Origin: Gammaproteobacteria bacterium UBA6968
GTDB lineage: Bacteria; Pseudomonadota; Gammaproteobacteria; Pseudomonadales; Azotimanducaceae
Reading direction: 5' to 3'
Length of the DNA: 14,100 nt
Assembly (NCBI GenBank): GCA_002450255.1
Contig: DJYW01000111.1
Location: forward strand, 3,239 to 17,338
Of this stretch, positions 7,748-14,100 are shown in pieces; position 1 is the first letter of the stretch, and each line of letters starts with the position of its first letter. Made by a program: the position numbers and the translations under genes. Under the pieces are notes generated by a model. It searched no databases. It was not told the origin of the DNA and was given only the letters and a program-made list of their open reading frames with translations.

Positions 7748-9085
7748 CTAGCCATACGCCCAGGTAGCCATCCCTAAAAACACGAAGAAGCCGGTAACGT
7801 CGGTGATGGTGGTAAGAACAACGCCACCGGCTATGGCCGGATCAATGCGCATTCTTCTGAGCAGTCCAGGCAACAGTGCGCCAGCCAGTGCAGCAACAAC
7901 CATTGTTATCAGCAGCGCGACGGCAATCACACCGCCGAGCAGCGCATCCTGAAACAACGCTGCAGCGGCAACCGCTACCAAAGAGGCCCATAGCAAACCA
8001 TTTAGTAAAGCCACGACAAACTCTCGATTGAGCAGCCAGTAAATATTTTTGCGGTTTACTTGTCCAAGGGATTGGCCGCGTACCACTAAAGTCAGCGTTT
8101 GCGTTCCCGCTATGCCGCCCATGCTGGCGACAACCGGCATGAGTACCGCGAGTGCGACTACCTTGACGATCGTGTCTTCAAACAGGTTGATGACCGCAGC
8201 GGCGAAAATAGCAGTGATGAGATTGATGCCCAGCCAAACGGTGCGGCCTTGAAAAGCGCGGTGGATCGGCGCGAACAAATCTTCATCGCCATCCAGTCCA
8301 GCTTGTGCGAAAACGGCTTCGTTAGCGTCTTCAATAATCACGTCGACTACATCATCAATGGTTATTCTGCCAACCAGTCTGCCCTGATCATCGACGACGG
8401 GTGCCGAGATTAAGTCGCGTTCGGAGAAGATGCGTGCAACATCAGTATCGGTTTGCAAGACGTGAACGGCAGGCGCATCGCCGTCCATCACTTCACGAAC
8501 CGTGACGGTAGGGTCTGTCGTCAAAAGTTTCGAGAAAGGCAGCAACCCAACGTATTCATCGAGGCTGTTAACCACAATCAGGGCGTCCGTGGTCGCCGGA
8601 ATGTCTTTATGTAGTCGCAGATAGCGGAGCACCAACTCCAATGGGTGGCGTGGCCTGACGGTCAGCATATCGGTATTCATAAGGCCGCCGGCGCTATCCT
8701 CCGGATAGGATAAAACGGCTTCCACCCGACTGCGATCGCGGCTGCTGAGTTGCTCGAGAACCTGTATGGTCAGCGTTGCTGGAAGCTGTTGCAGAATATC
8801 GGCTAGATCGTCGGTATCCATTTCCTCGGCGGCAGCGGCAAGCTGAGCAGCATTCATAGCGTCCAGAAATTCGCTGCGGACATCATCGTTGAGATGTTGC
8901 AGCGTTTTTTGGCGAACTTCTTCGTCCAGCAGTTCCCATATTACGCGACGAATTTTGGGAGGCGATGCTTCAAGCGCAATTGCGACTTCTCTGGGGCGTA
9001 GCGATGCCAGCAGCACTTTTGTCTCTGCTGCGGGTTGTTCTCCAGCTCCTTCAATCAGTTCTTCTAAAGACTGGTAACTCGACAT
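7748..9085 (-). CDS. mgtE: MgtE-family magnesium transporter
   Basis: A 445-residue protein with the full MgtE layout: an N-terminal helical domain (about 1-130), two CBS domains (about 135-260) that sense cytoplasmic Mg2+, and a membrane domain of about five helices (about 283-443). The membrane part carries MPVVASMGGIAGTQTLTLVVRG (316-336) and the end motif DPAIAGGVVLTTITDVTGFF, in which Asp429 corresponds to the conserved Mg2+-coordinating pore aspartate. MgtE is a Mg2+-gated channel in the inner membrane. The ATG lies one base after the ptsO stop with only a weak purine stretch upstream, so translation is probably coupled to ptsO. It is the last gene of the rpoN operon here. Family assignment is secure; selectivity for Mg2+ over Co2+ or other divalent ions cannot be read from sequence. 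Confidence 0.95.
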   Translation of the reverse strand: MSSYQSLEELIEGAGEQPAAETKVLLASLRPREVAIALEASPPKIRRVIWELLDEEVRQKTLQHLNDDVRSEFLDAMNAAQLAAAAEEMDTDDLADILQQLPATLTIQVLEQLSSRDRSRVEAVLSYPEDSAGGLMNTDMLTVRPRHPLELVLRYLRLHKDIPATTDALIVVNSLDEYVGLLPFSKLLTTDPTVTVREVMDGDAPAVHVLQTDTDVARIFSERDLISAPVVDDQGRLVGRITIDDVVDVIIEDANEAVFAQAGLDGDEDLFAPIHRAFQGRTVWLGINLITAIFAAAVINLFEDTIVKVVALAVLMPVVASMGGIAGTQTLTLVVRGQSLGQVNRKNIYWLLNREFVVALLNGLLWASLVAVAAAALFQDALLGGVIAVALLITMVVAALAGALLPGLLRRMRIDPAIAGGVVLTTITDVTGFFVFLGMATWAYG

Positions 9086-9086
9086 G

Positions 9087-9362
9087 CTAGGAATCTTCTA
9101 GTTCATGGAAGCCCAGATCTATGAGCTCGACTATTGCGGCAATCGCCGCTATCTCGTCCTCACCTTCCGCCTTGATGGTCACGTCACTGCCCACCGGGGC
9201 ACCGAGCAGCAGCAATGACATGATGCTTTTACAATCGACGGTTTTCGTTTTGAAGGTGAGGGTTTGCTGACTGGCAAATTTATTCGCAACGTCCACCAGC
9301 TTAGCGGCCGCACGGGCATGCAGTCCTAAAGGATTTATCAATGTGCGGTTTGCTTCGCGCAT
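9087..9362 (-). CDS. ptsO: NPr, HPr-like phosphocarrier of the nitrogen PTS
   Basis: A 91-residue HPr-family protein. The phosphorylated histidine is His15 in NPLGLHARAAAKLV, and the second conserved helix carries Ser46 in CKSIMSLLLLGAPVGS. NPr receives phosphate from EI-Ntr (PtsP, not in this window) and passes it to EIIA-Ntr (PtsN, encoded two genes upstream). It transports no sugar; the pathway tunes nitrogen, potassium and envelope responses. The position after ptsN and rapZ supports NPr rather than sugar HPr. Although Ser46 is present, no HPr kinase gene lies between ptsN and rapZ. The ATG at 9362 has only AGG about nine bases upstream. It is separated from rapZ by an unusual 147-base gap. 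Confidence 0.93.
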   Translation of the reverse strand: MREANRTLINPLGLHARAAAKLVDVANKFASQQTLTFKTKTVDCKSIMSLLLLGAPVGSDVTIKAEGEDEIAAIAAIVELIDLGFHELEDS

Positions 9363-9403
9363 GGCCGGTGCCTGACATTAGCTGGTTATGAAGGCGGGCA
9401 TAG

Positions 9404-9433
9404 TAGCGTCTGAGCAGAACAAGATCAGCGCTA
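9404..9433 (-). other. Stem-loop in the rapZ-ptsO gap
   Basis: In transcript sense TAGCGCTGA pairs with TCAGACGCTA: nine base pairs with one bulged A and an 11-base loop. It lies about 40 bases upstream of the ptsO ATG. No T-run follows on the minus strand. It could be an attenuator, a processing site or a structure affecting ptsO translation. The other strand has a short T-stretch after it, but no gene there ends at this point. Confidence 0.4.
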
Positions 9434-9479
9434 TTTCTAATTACGCCCCAGTAAGTTTGTGCAATTCGCTGTGGTGGAC

Positions 9480-9508
9480 CTTTGCTTCAGTGCGGTCACC
9501 TTGCAAAG
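9480..9508 (-). other. Stem-loop just after the rapZ stop codon
   Basis: In transcript sense CTTTGC pairs with GCAAAG (six pairs), enclosing an inner GGTG/CACT stem (one G-U pair) with a four-base loop. It begins two bases after the rapZ TGA. No U-run follows, so it is more likely a 3'-end-stabilising or processing structure than an intrinsic terminator. Found by eye; folding energy was not computed. Confidence 0.35.
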
Positions 9509-9509
9509 C

Positions 9510-10367
9510 TCAACGTGGCCGTGCTAACTCGCGATGACGCACGAGCACGTTTTCGTAACGGTTACTAAAGCGAACTGCGAGCTGATGTGCCATATAGACG
9601 CTGCGGTGTTGGCCGCCAGTACAACCCAGGGCGATGGTGATATAGGATTTTGAATTGGCTTCAATCGCCGGCAGCCACTTCCCGAGATAGGCTGCAATGT
9701 CATCAAACATATCGATGACTTCGGGTTCGCCGGACAAATACGCTTGCACATCATCATCGAGGCCAGTCAGGGGCTTTAGTCTGTCCACCCAGTGCGGATT
9801 TGGTAAACAGCGCAAATCGAAGACGAAGTCCGCGTCGACAGGAACGCCGTACTTAAAACCGAAAGAACGAAATAAAATGCTGATGCCAACGACCTGTCTT
9901 TCTAAAACGCGATTCGTGATTTGAATGCGTAGGTTCTGGTCGCTCAGCAGCGTGGTATCAATGGATAAGTCAGCTAAATCTGCTATATCGGCGAGGCGGG
10001 TCGCCTCCTGATCTATCGCTTCGCTTAATCCTGTCTCCGGCCCGGTTAGTGGGTGGCGGCGGCGGGTTTCGCTAAAGCGTTTAACGAGGGTTGGACTTAA
10101 CGCATCTAAATAGATGATTTGCTTCTCGACCTCAAGGTTGCCCAGCGCGGCATAGACGCCAACAAATAAACCAAGTTCACTGCTTCGCGCATCGATACAA
10201 ACTGCAACAGATTGGGTTTGCGACGGATCGGCCAGTGTTTTCTCGACAAAGGCTAGCAGTAGGCCGAGCGGCATATTGTCCACGCAGAAGAAGCCGGCAT
10301 CCTCAAAGATGCGCAGCACCGTCGACTTACCAGAGCCGGAGCGACCACTGACTATGATTAACTTCAT
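9510..10367 (-). CDS. rapZ: RapZ/YvcJ-family nucleotide- and RNA-binding protein
   Basis: A 285-residue protein (E. coli RapZ is 284). The Walker A loop GRSGSGKS is at residues 8-15, followed by the family pattern FFCVDNMPLGLL. The C-terminal domain carries GCTGGQHRSVYMAHQLA (from 248) and ends in a basic tail (RHRELARPR). In E. coli RapZ binds the small RNAs GlmY and GlmZ and presents GlmZ to RNase E, controlling GlmS and hence glucosamine-6-phosphate supply for the envelope. Homologues elsewhere bind or hydrolyse nucleotides with less clear roles, so RNA-adaptor function here is inferred from the conserved C-terminal domain. The start overlaps the ptsN stop in an ATGA (10364-10367), implying translational coupling. 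Confidence 0.95.
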   Translation of the reverse strand: MKLIIVSGRSGSGKSTVLRIFEDAGFFCVDNMPLGLLLAFVEKTLADPSQTQSVAVCIDARSSELGLFVGVYAALGNLEVEKQIIYLDALSPTLVKRFSETRRRHPLTGPETGLSEAIDQEATRLADIADLADLSIDTTLLSDQNLRIQITNRVLERQVVGISILFRSFGFKYGVPVDADFVFDLRCLPNPHWVDRLKPLTGLDDDVQAYLSGEPEVIDMFDDIAAYLGKWLPAIEANSKSYITIALGCTGGQHRSVYMAHQLAVRFSNRYENVLVRHRELARPR

Positions 10368-10876
10368 ACTGATCGACTGCCCGCTTGTTTGCTGTCATCG
10401 GCGTCTGCGGCGCTAAGCTGTTCGAACAGACGCAACAAGTCCGCGTCTGTTTGGCAGTTTCGAATCATTATGCGGTTAGCCTGGTCTGAACAAATGGCGG
10501 AAATTTCTGCCAACAGGGTTAGGTGCCTAGTCTTTTCCGTTTCCGGTACAACAAGGACAAAAAATATGTCCGTCTTAGCGCCATCAAGCGACTCATAGTC
10601 GATCGCTTCGCGCAGCGTAATGATCGCCAGCTTAACTTGGTCGCAAGACACACGGCAGTGCGGAATAGCAACGCCGTGCTCCAATGCGGTACTACCCAAG
10701 CGTTCTCGCTCCATTAAGTGATCGAATAGATCGTCTGCAGAAAGCGCCGATGCAGGCGCTGCGCCGTCGACGATCTCAGCGGCACGCTGTAATAATCGTT
10801 TTCTGCTGTGCGCCGTGAATAGGCAGTCGGCCACGGCATATGGAAGCAGTTCGGCTAAGGCTGAGGGTTGCGACAT
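10364..10876 (-). CDS. ptsN: EIIA-Ntr, regulatory phosphoacceptor of the nitrogen PTS
   Basis: A 170-residue EIIA-type (mannitol/fructose-like) domain protein. The phosphorylation site is His73 in LEHGVAIPHCRV, the same number as the E. coli active histidine. The fold continues through the FFVLVVPETEKTRHLTLLAEI segment and ends in a short Ser/Asp-rich tail. EIIA-Ntr is the last acceptor of the PtsP-NPr-PtsN chain. In E. coli it controls Trk and Kdp potassium uptake, and in several species nitrogen and envelope stress responses. It lies 32 bases after hpf; no good Shine-Dalgarno sequence is visible before its ATG. It shares a 4-base overlap with rapZ. Confidence 0.95.
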   Translation of the reverse strand: MSQPSALAELLPYAVADCLFTAHSRKRLLQRAAEIVDGAAPASALSADDLFDHLMERERLGSTALEHGVAIPHCRVSCDQVKLAIITLREAIDYESLDGAKTDIFFVLVVPETEKTRHLTLLAEISAICSDQANRIMIRNCQTDADLLRLFEQLSAADADDSKQAGSRSV

Positions 10877-10908
10877 CGAAAAACTACACTCGTGTTGACA
10901 AATTCTGG

Positions 10909-11229
10909 TTAATGATTTGGCGCTCGACTCTGCGCCCCATTCTGGCGTGCAACAGTCTTTTCTTTATGTTTTAAAATTTGACGGTCGATTTTTTGAACTA
11001 ATCCGTCTATTGCCGCATACATATCGTCAGCAGTTGCCAGCGCAAATAGTTCATTGCCCGTGACGTGCGCCGTCGCCTCCGCTTGGTGTCCTGCTTTCTC
11101 AACACTAAGAATGACATGTACTTGGGTGACCTGATCTGAATGCCGCTCTATTTTTTTGAACTTGTCGCGCACGAAGTCGTTAATCGCGTCAGTCAGTTCC
11201 ATGTGGTTGCCGGTAATATTTAGCTGCAT
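10909..11229 (-). CDS. hpf: Short-form ribosome hibernation promoting factor
   Basis: A 106-residue HPF/YfiA-family protein beginning MQLNITGNHMELTDAI, nearly the same opening as E. coli Hpf (95 residues). It keeps the DMYAAIDGLVQKIDRQILKHKEK helix that inserts into the 30S decoding region. It lacks the extra C-terminal dimerisation domain of long HPF, so it belongs to the short class that promotes 100S ribosome dimers together with RMF in E. coli. A polar tail of about 10 residues follows the conserved core. The frame extends upstream to a TTG at 11241, but the ATG at 11229 is chosen because GGAGG sits five bases before it and the family starts there. Confidence 0.95.
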   Translation of the reverse strand: MQLNITGNHMELTDAINDFVRDKFKKIERHSDQVTQVHVILSVEKAGHQAEATAHVTGNELFALATADDMYAAIDGLVQKIDRQILKHKEKTVARQNGAQSRAPNH

Positions 11230-11234
11230 TTCTT

Positions 11235-11239
11235 CCTCC
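11235..11239 (-). promoter_or_regulatory. Strong ribosome-binding site deciding the hpf start
   Basis: GGAGG in transcript sense, five bases before the ATG at 11229. The upstream in-frame TTG at 11241 would place this motif inside the gene and adds residues absent from the family. Confidence 0.8.
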
Positions 11240-11256
11240 AATCTGAAGCTGATTGC

Positions 11257-11262
11257 AGTATA
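11257..11262 (-). promoter_or_regulatory. Possible internal promoter -10 element before hpf
   Basis: TATACT in transcript sense (five of six to the -10 consensus) lies in the 66-base rpoN-hpf gap and would start a leader of about 20 bases ending in the strong hpf ribosome-binding site. The -35 region at normal spacing is poor, so this is tentative. An own promoter would let hpf be made in stationary phase independently of rpoN. Confidence 0.3.
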
Positions 11263-11295
11263 CGCGAAAGGGTAAACAGCGAAATCACTAAAAGC

Positions 11296-12822
11296 TTATA
11301 TCAACTGTTTGCGCTCATTAGACGGTGGAATAGATAATGATTCTCGATATTTCGCCACCGTTCTTCTGGCCACGGAAATATTTTGGTCTTTTAAAATGGC
11401 GGCTATTTTGCTGTCGCTCAACGGCCGGCGCGGATTTTCATCGCTTGTCAATTTCTTGATGATGGCGCGAATGGCTGTACTAGATACTTCGCCGCCGGTT
11501 GCTGTGCCGACGTGGGATGAAAAGAAGTACTTAAGTTCAAATAGACCGCGTGGCGTTGCCAAATATTTGCGATTCGTCACTCTGGAAATGGTTGATTCGT
11601 GCAGATCTACCTGATTGGCAATATCAGCCAAGATAAGTGGTTTCATCGCCTCCGGACCATGGTCGAGAAATTCGCGCTGAACCTCTACAATTTTGCTCGC
11701 CACTTTTAACAACGTGTCATGCCGCGTTTGGAGACTTTTTAAGAACCAGCGTGCTTCCTGCAAGTTGTCGCGCATGAAGTCTTTTTCATCGCTTTTGCGC
11801 ACTTTATTGATCCACCCTGCATACGTGTCGTTTATGCGAACCTTAGGCAACGTTTCGGGATTGAGTTCCACTAACCAACGGTCGCTGTCTTTGCGTACAA
11901 CGACGTCGGGTATGACATATTCCGCTTCGTTATTATTGAGTTCGGCGCCGGGTCTCGGTTGTAGGGTGCGCAGCAAACGCATGACCTCACCAAGGTCTGC
12001 TTCATTCAGCTTGGTTGCGCGAACCATGGCGGCAAAATCTTTGGCTGCTAAAAGATCGATATGGTGAGTCAGCAGATTTCGCGCTTCGGGTAGCCACGGG
12101 GTTGTGGAATCAATTTGATCCAGCTGCAAAAGCAAACATTCCTGTAAATCTCTGGCTGCAACGCCGACCGGATCGAATTGCTGTACGCGCGAAAGGATTG
12201 CTTCGGCATCTTCAAGCTCGATGAGTTCTTCGTCTGGTAAGCGAGCGTTGTTAACGCCCTCGATGAGACTCTCCAAAGCAACGCCGAGCAAGCCATCTTC
12301 GTTGATGGAGTCGATAATTGCTAAAGCTACGACCCGGTCGGATGGTGCCATTGGCGTCAGATTTAATTGCCACAATAAATGATCGGTCAGCGTTTCAGCT
12401 TCTGAATTGTTGCTGGTTGGGTCAAAGTCACTGTCCGAGTCTGCCGCCGCGGCGCCTTGCGGGTAGACGTCGTCCCAATTTGAGTCGACGGGTAGGTCCT
12501 CACTCATTGGTTCGCTTAATTGCTCGCTGACATCCATTTCGCTGCTGGCTTCAGCGCTGGGCGTCGATTCTGCTGCGACGGCGTCTGTTTTCTCGCGGAA
12601 GTCGTTTTCAGCTGACGTCGCCGTAGCTTCTTCTAAAGTGTCGCTGCTTGATTCGGATACGCGCCCGTCTTCGTCCACCTCCAGCATGGGGTTACTGTCG
12701 AGCGCTTCCTGAATTTCCTGATTAAGTTCTAAGGCAGAGAGTTGCAGCAGACGGATTGCCTGTTGCAACTGAGGGGTCATTTTGAGTTGCTGACCTAATT
12801 TTAGGGACAGCGACTGTTTCAT
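11296..12822 (-). CDS. rpoN: RNA polymerase sigma-54 factor
   Basis: A 508-residue sigma-54 (E. coli RpoN is 477). Region I at the N-terminus reads MKQSLSLKLGQQLKMTPQLQ and is rich in Gln and Leu, as needed for activator response. Residues about 48-145 form an enlarged acidic, Ser/Asp/Glu-rich region II. The core-binding domain follows, then a DNA-binding helix-turn-helix (about 396-435) and the diagnostic RpoN box ARRTVAKYRE (485-494) that reads the -24 promoter element. Sigma-54 directs activator-dependent genes, commonly nitrogen use, motility and others. The ATG lies 36 bases after lptB and is preceded by an A-rich leader without a Shine-Dalgarno sequence, yet the N-terminus matches the family exactly. 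The extra length relative to E. coli appears to be mainly region II. Confidence 0.97.
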   Translation of the reverse strand: MKQSLSLKLGQQLKMTPQLQQAIRLLQLSALELNQEIQEALDSNPMLEVDEDGRVSESSSDTLEEATATSAENDFREKTDAVAAESTPSAEASSEMDVSEQLSEPMSEDLPVDSNWDDVYPQGAAAADSDSDFDPTSNNSEAETLTDHLLWQLNLTPMAPSDRVVALAIIDSINEDGLLGVALESLIEGVNNARLPDEELIELEDAEAILSRVQQFDPVGVAARDLQECLLLQLDQIDSTTPWLPEARNLLTHHIDLLAAKDFAAMVRATKLNEADLGEVMRLLRTLQPRPGAELNNNEAEYVIPDVVVRKDSDRWLVELNPETLPKVRINDTYAGWINKVRKSDEKDFMRDNLQEARWFLKSLQTRHDTLLKVASKIVEVQREFLDHGPEAMKPLILADIANQVDLHESTISRVTNRKYLATPRGLFELKYFFSSHVGTATGGEVSSTAIRAIIKKLTSDENPRRPLSDSKIAAILKDQNISVARRTVAKYRESLSIPPSNERKQLI

Positions 12823-12858
12823 ATTTTTGGTGTTTTAATGATCTGTCTCATGTTGTCA

Positions 12859-13593
12859 CTACAGGGCGAAACCTTCGCCCAGATAAACCTGCCGAACACG
12901 CTCATTATCCAGTATTTCTGCGGCGCTGCCTGTAGCTAATAAGTGTCCCTGGTGAACGACATAGGCGCGCTGGCATATATCTAAAGTCTCCCTGACATTG
13001 TGATCGGTAATCAAGACGCCGATTCGGCGCTCGCTCAGATCGCGTATTTGGTTCTTGATGTCGCTGACGGAAATTGGGTCAACACCAGCAAAAGGCTCGT
13101 CGAGCAACATAAAGCTGGGGTTTCGAGCCAAGGCGCGGGCTAACTCTAAGCGTCTTTTCTCGCCGCCACTAAGGCTTTGCGCACGGCTATTGCGTATCTC
13201 CAGCAGGCCAAACTCAGTAAGCAATTGTTCTAAACGCACAGATTGCTGTGGCTTAGAGAGAGCTTTGTTCAGCTCCAAGATAGCGCGAATGTTGTCCGCT
13301 GTAGATAGTGATTTAAAAACACTGCTTTCCTGCGGTAAATAGCCTAAGCCGAGGGCTGCCCGTTCGTGCACTGGTTTGTCGGTAATATCTTGGCCGTCTA
13401 ACAGAATGTGCCCGGAATCGGCTTTGATTAAGCCAACCAAAAGATAAAAACTCGTGGTTTTACCCGCTCCGTTCGGACCGAGCAGGCCCACAATTTCGCC
13501 GCTGCGCAGTTCTAAACTGAGTTGCTCCAAAGCCACCTTTTCGCGGTAGCGTTTGCTTAGGCGAGTTGCGGTCAGAAGGGCTGGGCTAGTCAA
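12859..13593 (-). CDS. lptB: LptB, ATPase of the lipopolysaccharide export complex
   Basis: An ABC ATPase of 244 residues with this start (E. coli LptB is 241). It shows Walker A GPNGAGKT (39-46), the Q-loop Gln88 in YLPQE, the signature LSGGE (141-145), Walker B FMLLDE with catalytic Glu166, and switch His198 in ITDHNVRETL. Each lies three residues beyond its E. coli counterpart. LptB dimers with LptF and LptG extract LPS from the inner membrane and push it along the LptC-LptA bridge. The chosen TTG is four bases after the lptA stop and has GGGAG 11 bases upstream. The ATG at 13626 would give 255 residues overlapping lptA by 29 bases, with no ribosome-binding site; it cannot be excluded. The open frame further upstream is a shadow of lptA. 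Confidence 0.94.
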   Translation of the reverse strand: MTSPALLTATRLSKRYREKVALEQLSLELRSGEIVGLLGPNGAGKTTSFYLLVGLIKADSGHILLDGQDITDKPVHERAALGLGYLPQESSVFKSLSTADNIRAILELNKALSKPQQSVRLEQLLTEFGLLEIRNSRAQSLSGGEKRRLELARALARNPSFMLLDEPFAGVDPISVSDIKNQIRDLSERRIGVLITDHNVRETLDICQRAYVVHQGHLLATGSAAEILDNERVRQVYLGEGFAL

Positions 13594-13597
13594 AGTG

Positions 13598-14100
13598 CTA
13601 ATTGCTCCCGGATCCGTCGGATGCATCCGCGGGCTTGGGCTTGTCCGATGCAGCGGCGCTGGATGACCGTGACGGTTGCAAGCGTAAGCGAACGCGGCCA
13701 TTCCCAGCTTCGCTCGCAGAATCGCTGCCTTGCGCTGCGAAGCGGCCGGTGTCTAGATCGTATTCGATGCGCTCGCCGGTCATGGTGCTGCTACCTTGCG
13801 ATAACCTCGCCGCGCCCGTCATCTCGATACGATTCGATGCAGGAAAATAGACGATTGACGTAGCACTGGCTTGGACCTGGCTTGGCTCATCAGAATTTGT
13901 GCTATGCACACCCGGAGCACTCTTTTGGGTAAAGGTGGCAGGGGAACCCTGGGTCGTAATATCGGTTATGTCGTCCTGGTCAAACTGCACGAGCAAACTG
14001 GCGCCGCGAATTTGTATGCGTTCATTGGTGATTACCACATTGCCGGAATAAGCCAGGGTTTCTTTACTTTCGTCCAACTCCGCGGTGTCGCCCTCTATCA
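13598..14100 (-). CDS. lptA: LptA, periplasmic lipopolysaccharide transport protein, 5' end cut by the window
   Basis: The frame is open through the window's right edge, so the signal peptide and first part are missing. The visible 166 or so residues begin within the OstA/LptA beta-jellyroll fold: IEGDTAELDESKETLAYSGN corresponds to the family's first repeat, followed by further strands such as SNRIEMTGAARLSQG and MTGERIEYDLDTGRF. LptA monomers stack in the periplasm to form the bridge carrying LPS from LptC to LptD. The C-terminus ends in a low-complexity Ser/Ala/Asp tail (from SRSSSAAASDKPKP onward). An internal TTG at 14077 is not the real start, because the conserved sequence continues upstream of it. 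Identity is supported by lptB lying four bases downstream. Confidence 0.92.
   Translation of the reverse strand, partial: IEGDTAELDESKETLAYSGNVVITNERIQIRGASLLVQFDQDDITDITTQGSPATFTQKSAPGVHSTNSDEPSQVQASATSIVYFPASNRIEMTGAARLSQGSSTMTGERIEYDLDTGRFAAQGSDSASEAGNGRVRLRLQPSRSSSAAASDKPKPADASDGSGSN

Noticed and set aside
13594..13701. N-terminal extension of lptB back to position 13701
   Set aside because: The extra residues are read out of frame through the lptA 3' end and are absent from the LptB family; alignment of ATPase motifs fits the TTG at 13593.
14077..14077. TTG at 14077 as the lptA start
   Set aside because: Conserved LptA sequence (IEGDTAE) continues upstream in frame to the window edge, so the gene is simply cut there.

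Overview
The window is a conserved housekeeping region of a gammaproteobacterium. Two gene blocks that usually lie near each other in this class are present: the yhdP/tldD/darP/pmbA block and the lptA-lptB-rpoN-hpf-ptsN-rapZ-ptsO block (the rpoN operon), here ending in mgtE. Lipopolysaccharide transport (LptA/LptB) and a YhdP-type AsmA-like protein imply a Gram-negative cell with an outer membrane. The gene order resembles Pseudomonas and marine relatives more than Enterobacteria, but I cannot name the genus. I see no mobile elements, tRNA or rRNA genes, CRISPR arrays or broken genes.

Layout. Positions 1-98 (+) hold the last codons of an upstream gene, possibly Maf. yhdP (222-4076, +) encodes a giant AsmA-like phospholipid-transport protein. 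A 181-base gap with a compact hairpin follows, then tldD (4258-5697, +). darP/yjgA (5698-6276, -) is inserted in the opposite direction: its stop codon directly abuts the tldD stop, and its start lies only 22 bases from the pmbA/tldE start (6299-7630, +). pmbA converges on the second block across a 117-base gap.

The second block is all on the minus strand, read from right to left: lptA (cut by the window edge), lptB, rpoN, hpf, ptsN, rapZ, ptsO (NPr) and mgtE. Most junctions are short or overlapping: lptA-lptB 4 bases, ptsN-rapZ overlapping in ATGA, ptsO-mgtE 1 base. The exception is a 147-base gap with two stem-loops between rapZ and ptsO.

Functional logic. LptA and LptB belong to the LPS export bridge, and YhdP moves phospholipid to the outer membrane, so envelope building is represented at both ends. 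RpoN, EIIA-Ntr and NPr form the nitrogen/potassium regulatory branch. Hpf hibernates ribosomes, RapZ is an envelope-precursor regulator in E. coli, and MgtE imports magnesium. TldD and TldE form a heterodimeric metalloprotease, and DarP assists assembly of the 50S ribosomal subunit.

I found no new multi-gene system. The points worth a second look are at junctions: the rapZ-ptsO gap, the very tight tldD/darP/pmbA packing, and the coupling of mgtE to ptsO. Several start codons also had to be decided: hpf at an internal ATG, and pmbA and probably lptB at TTG.
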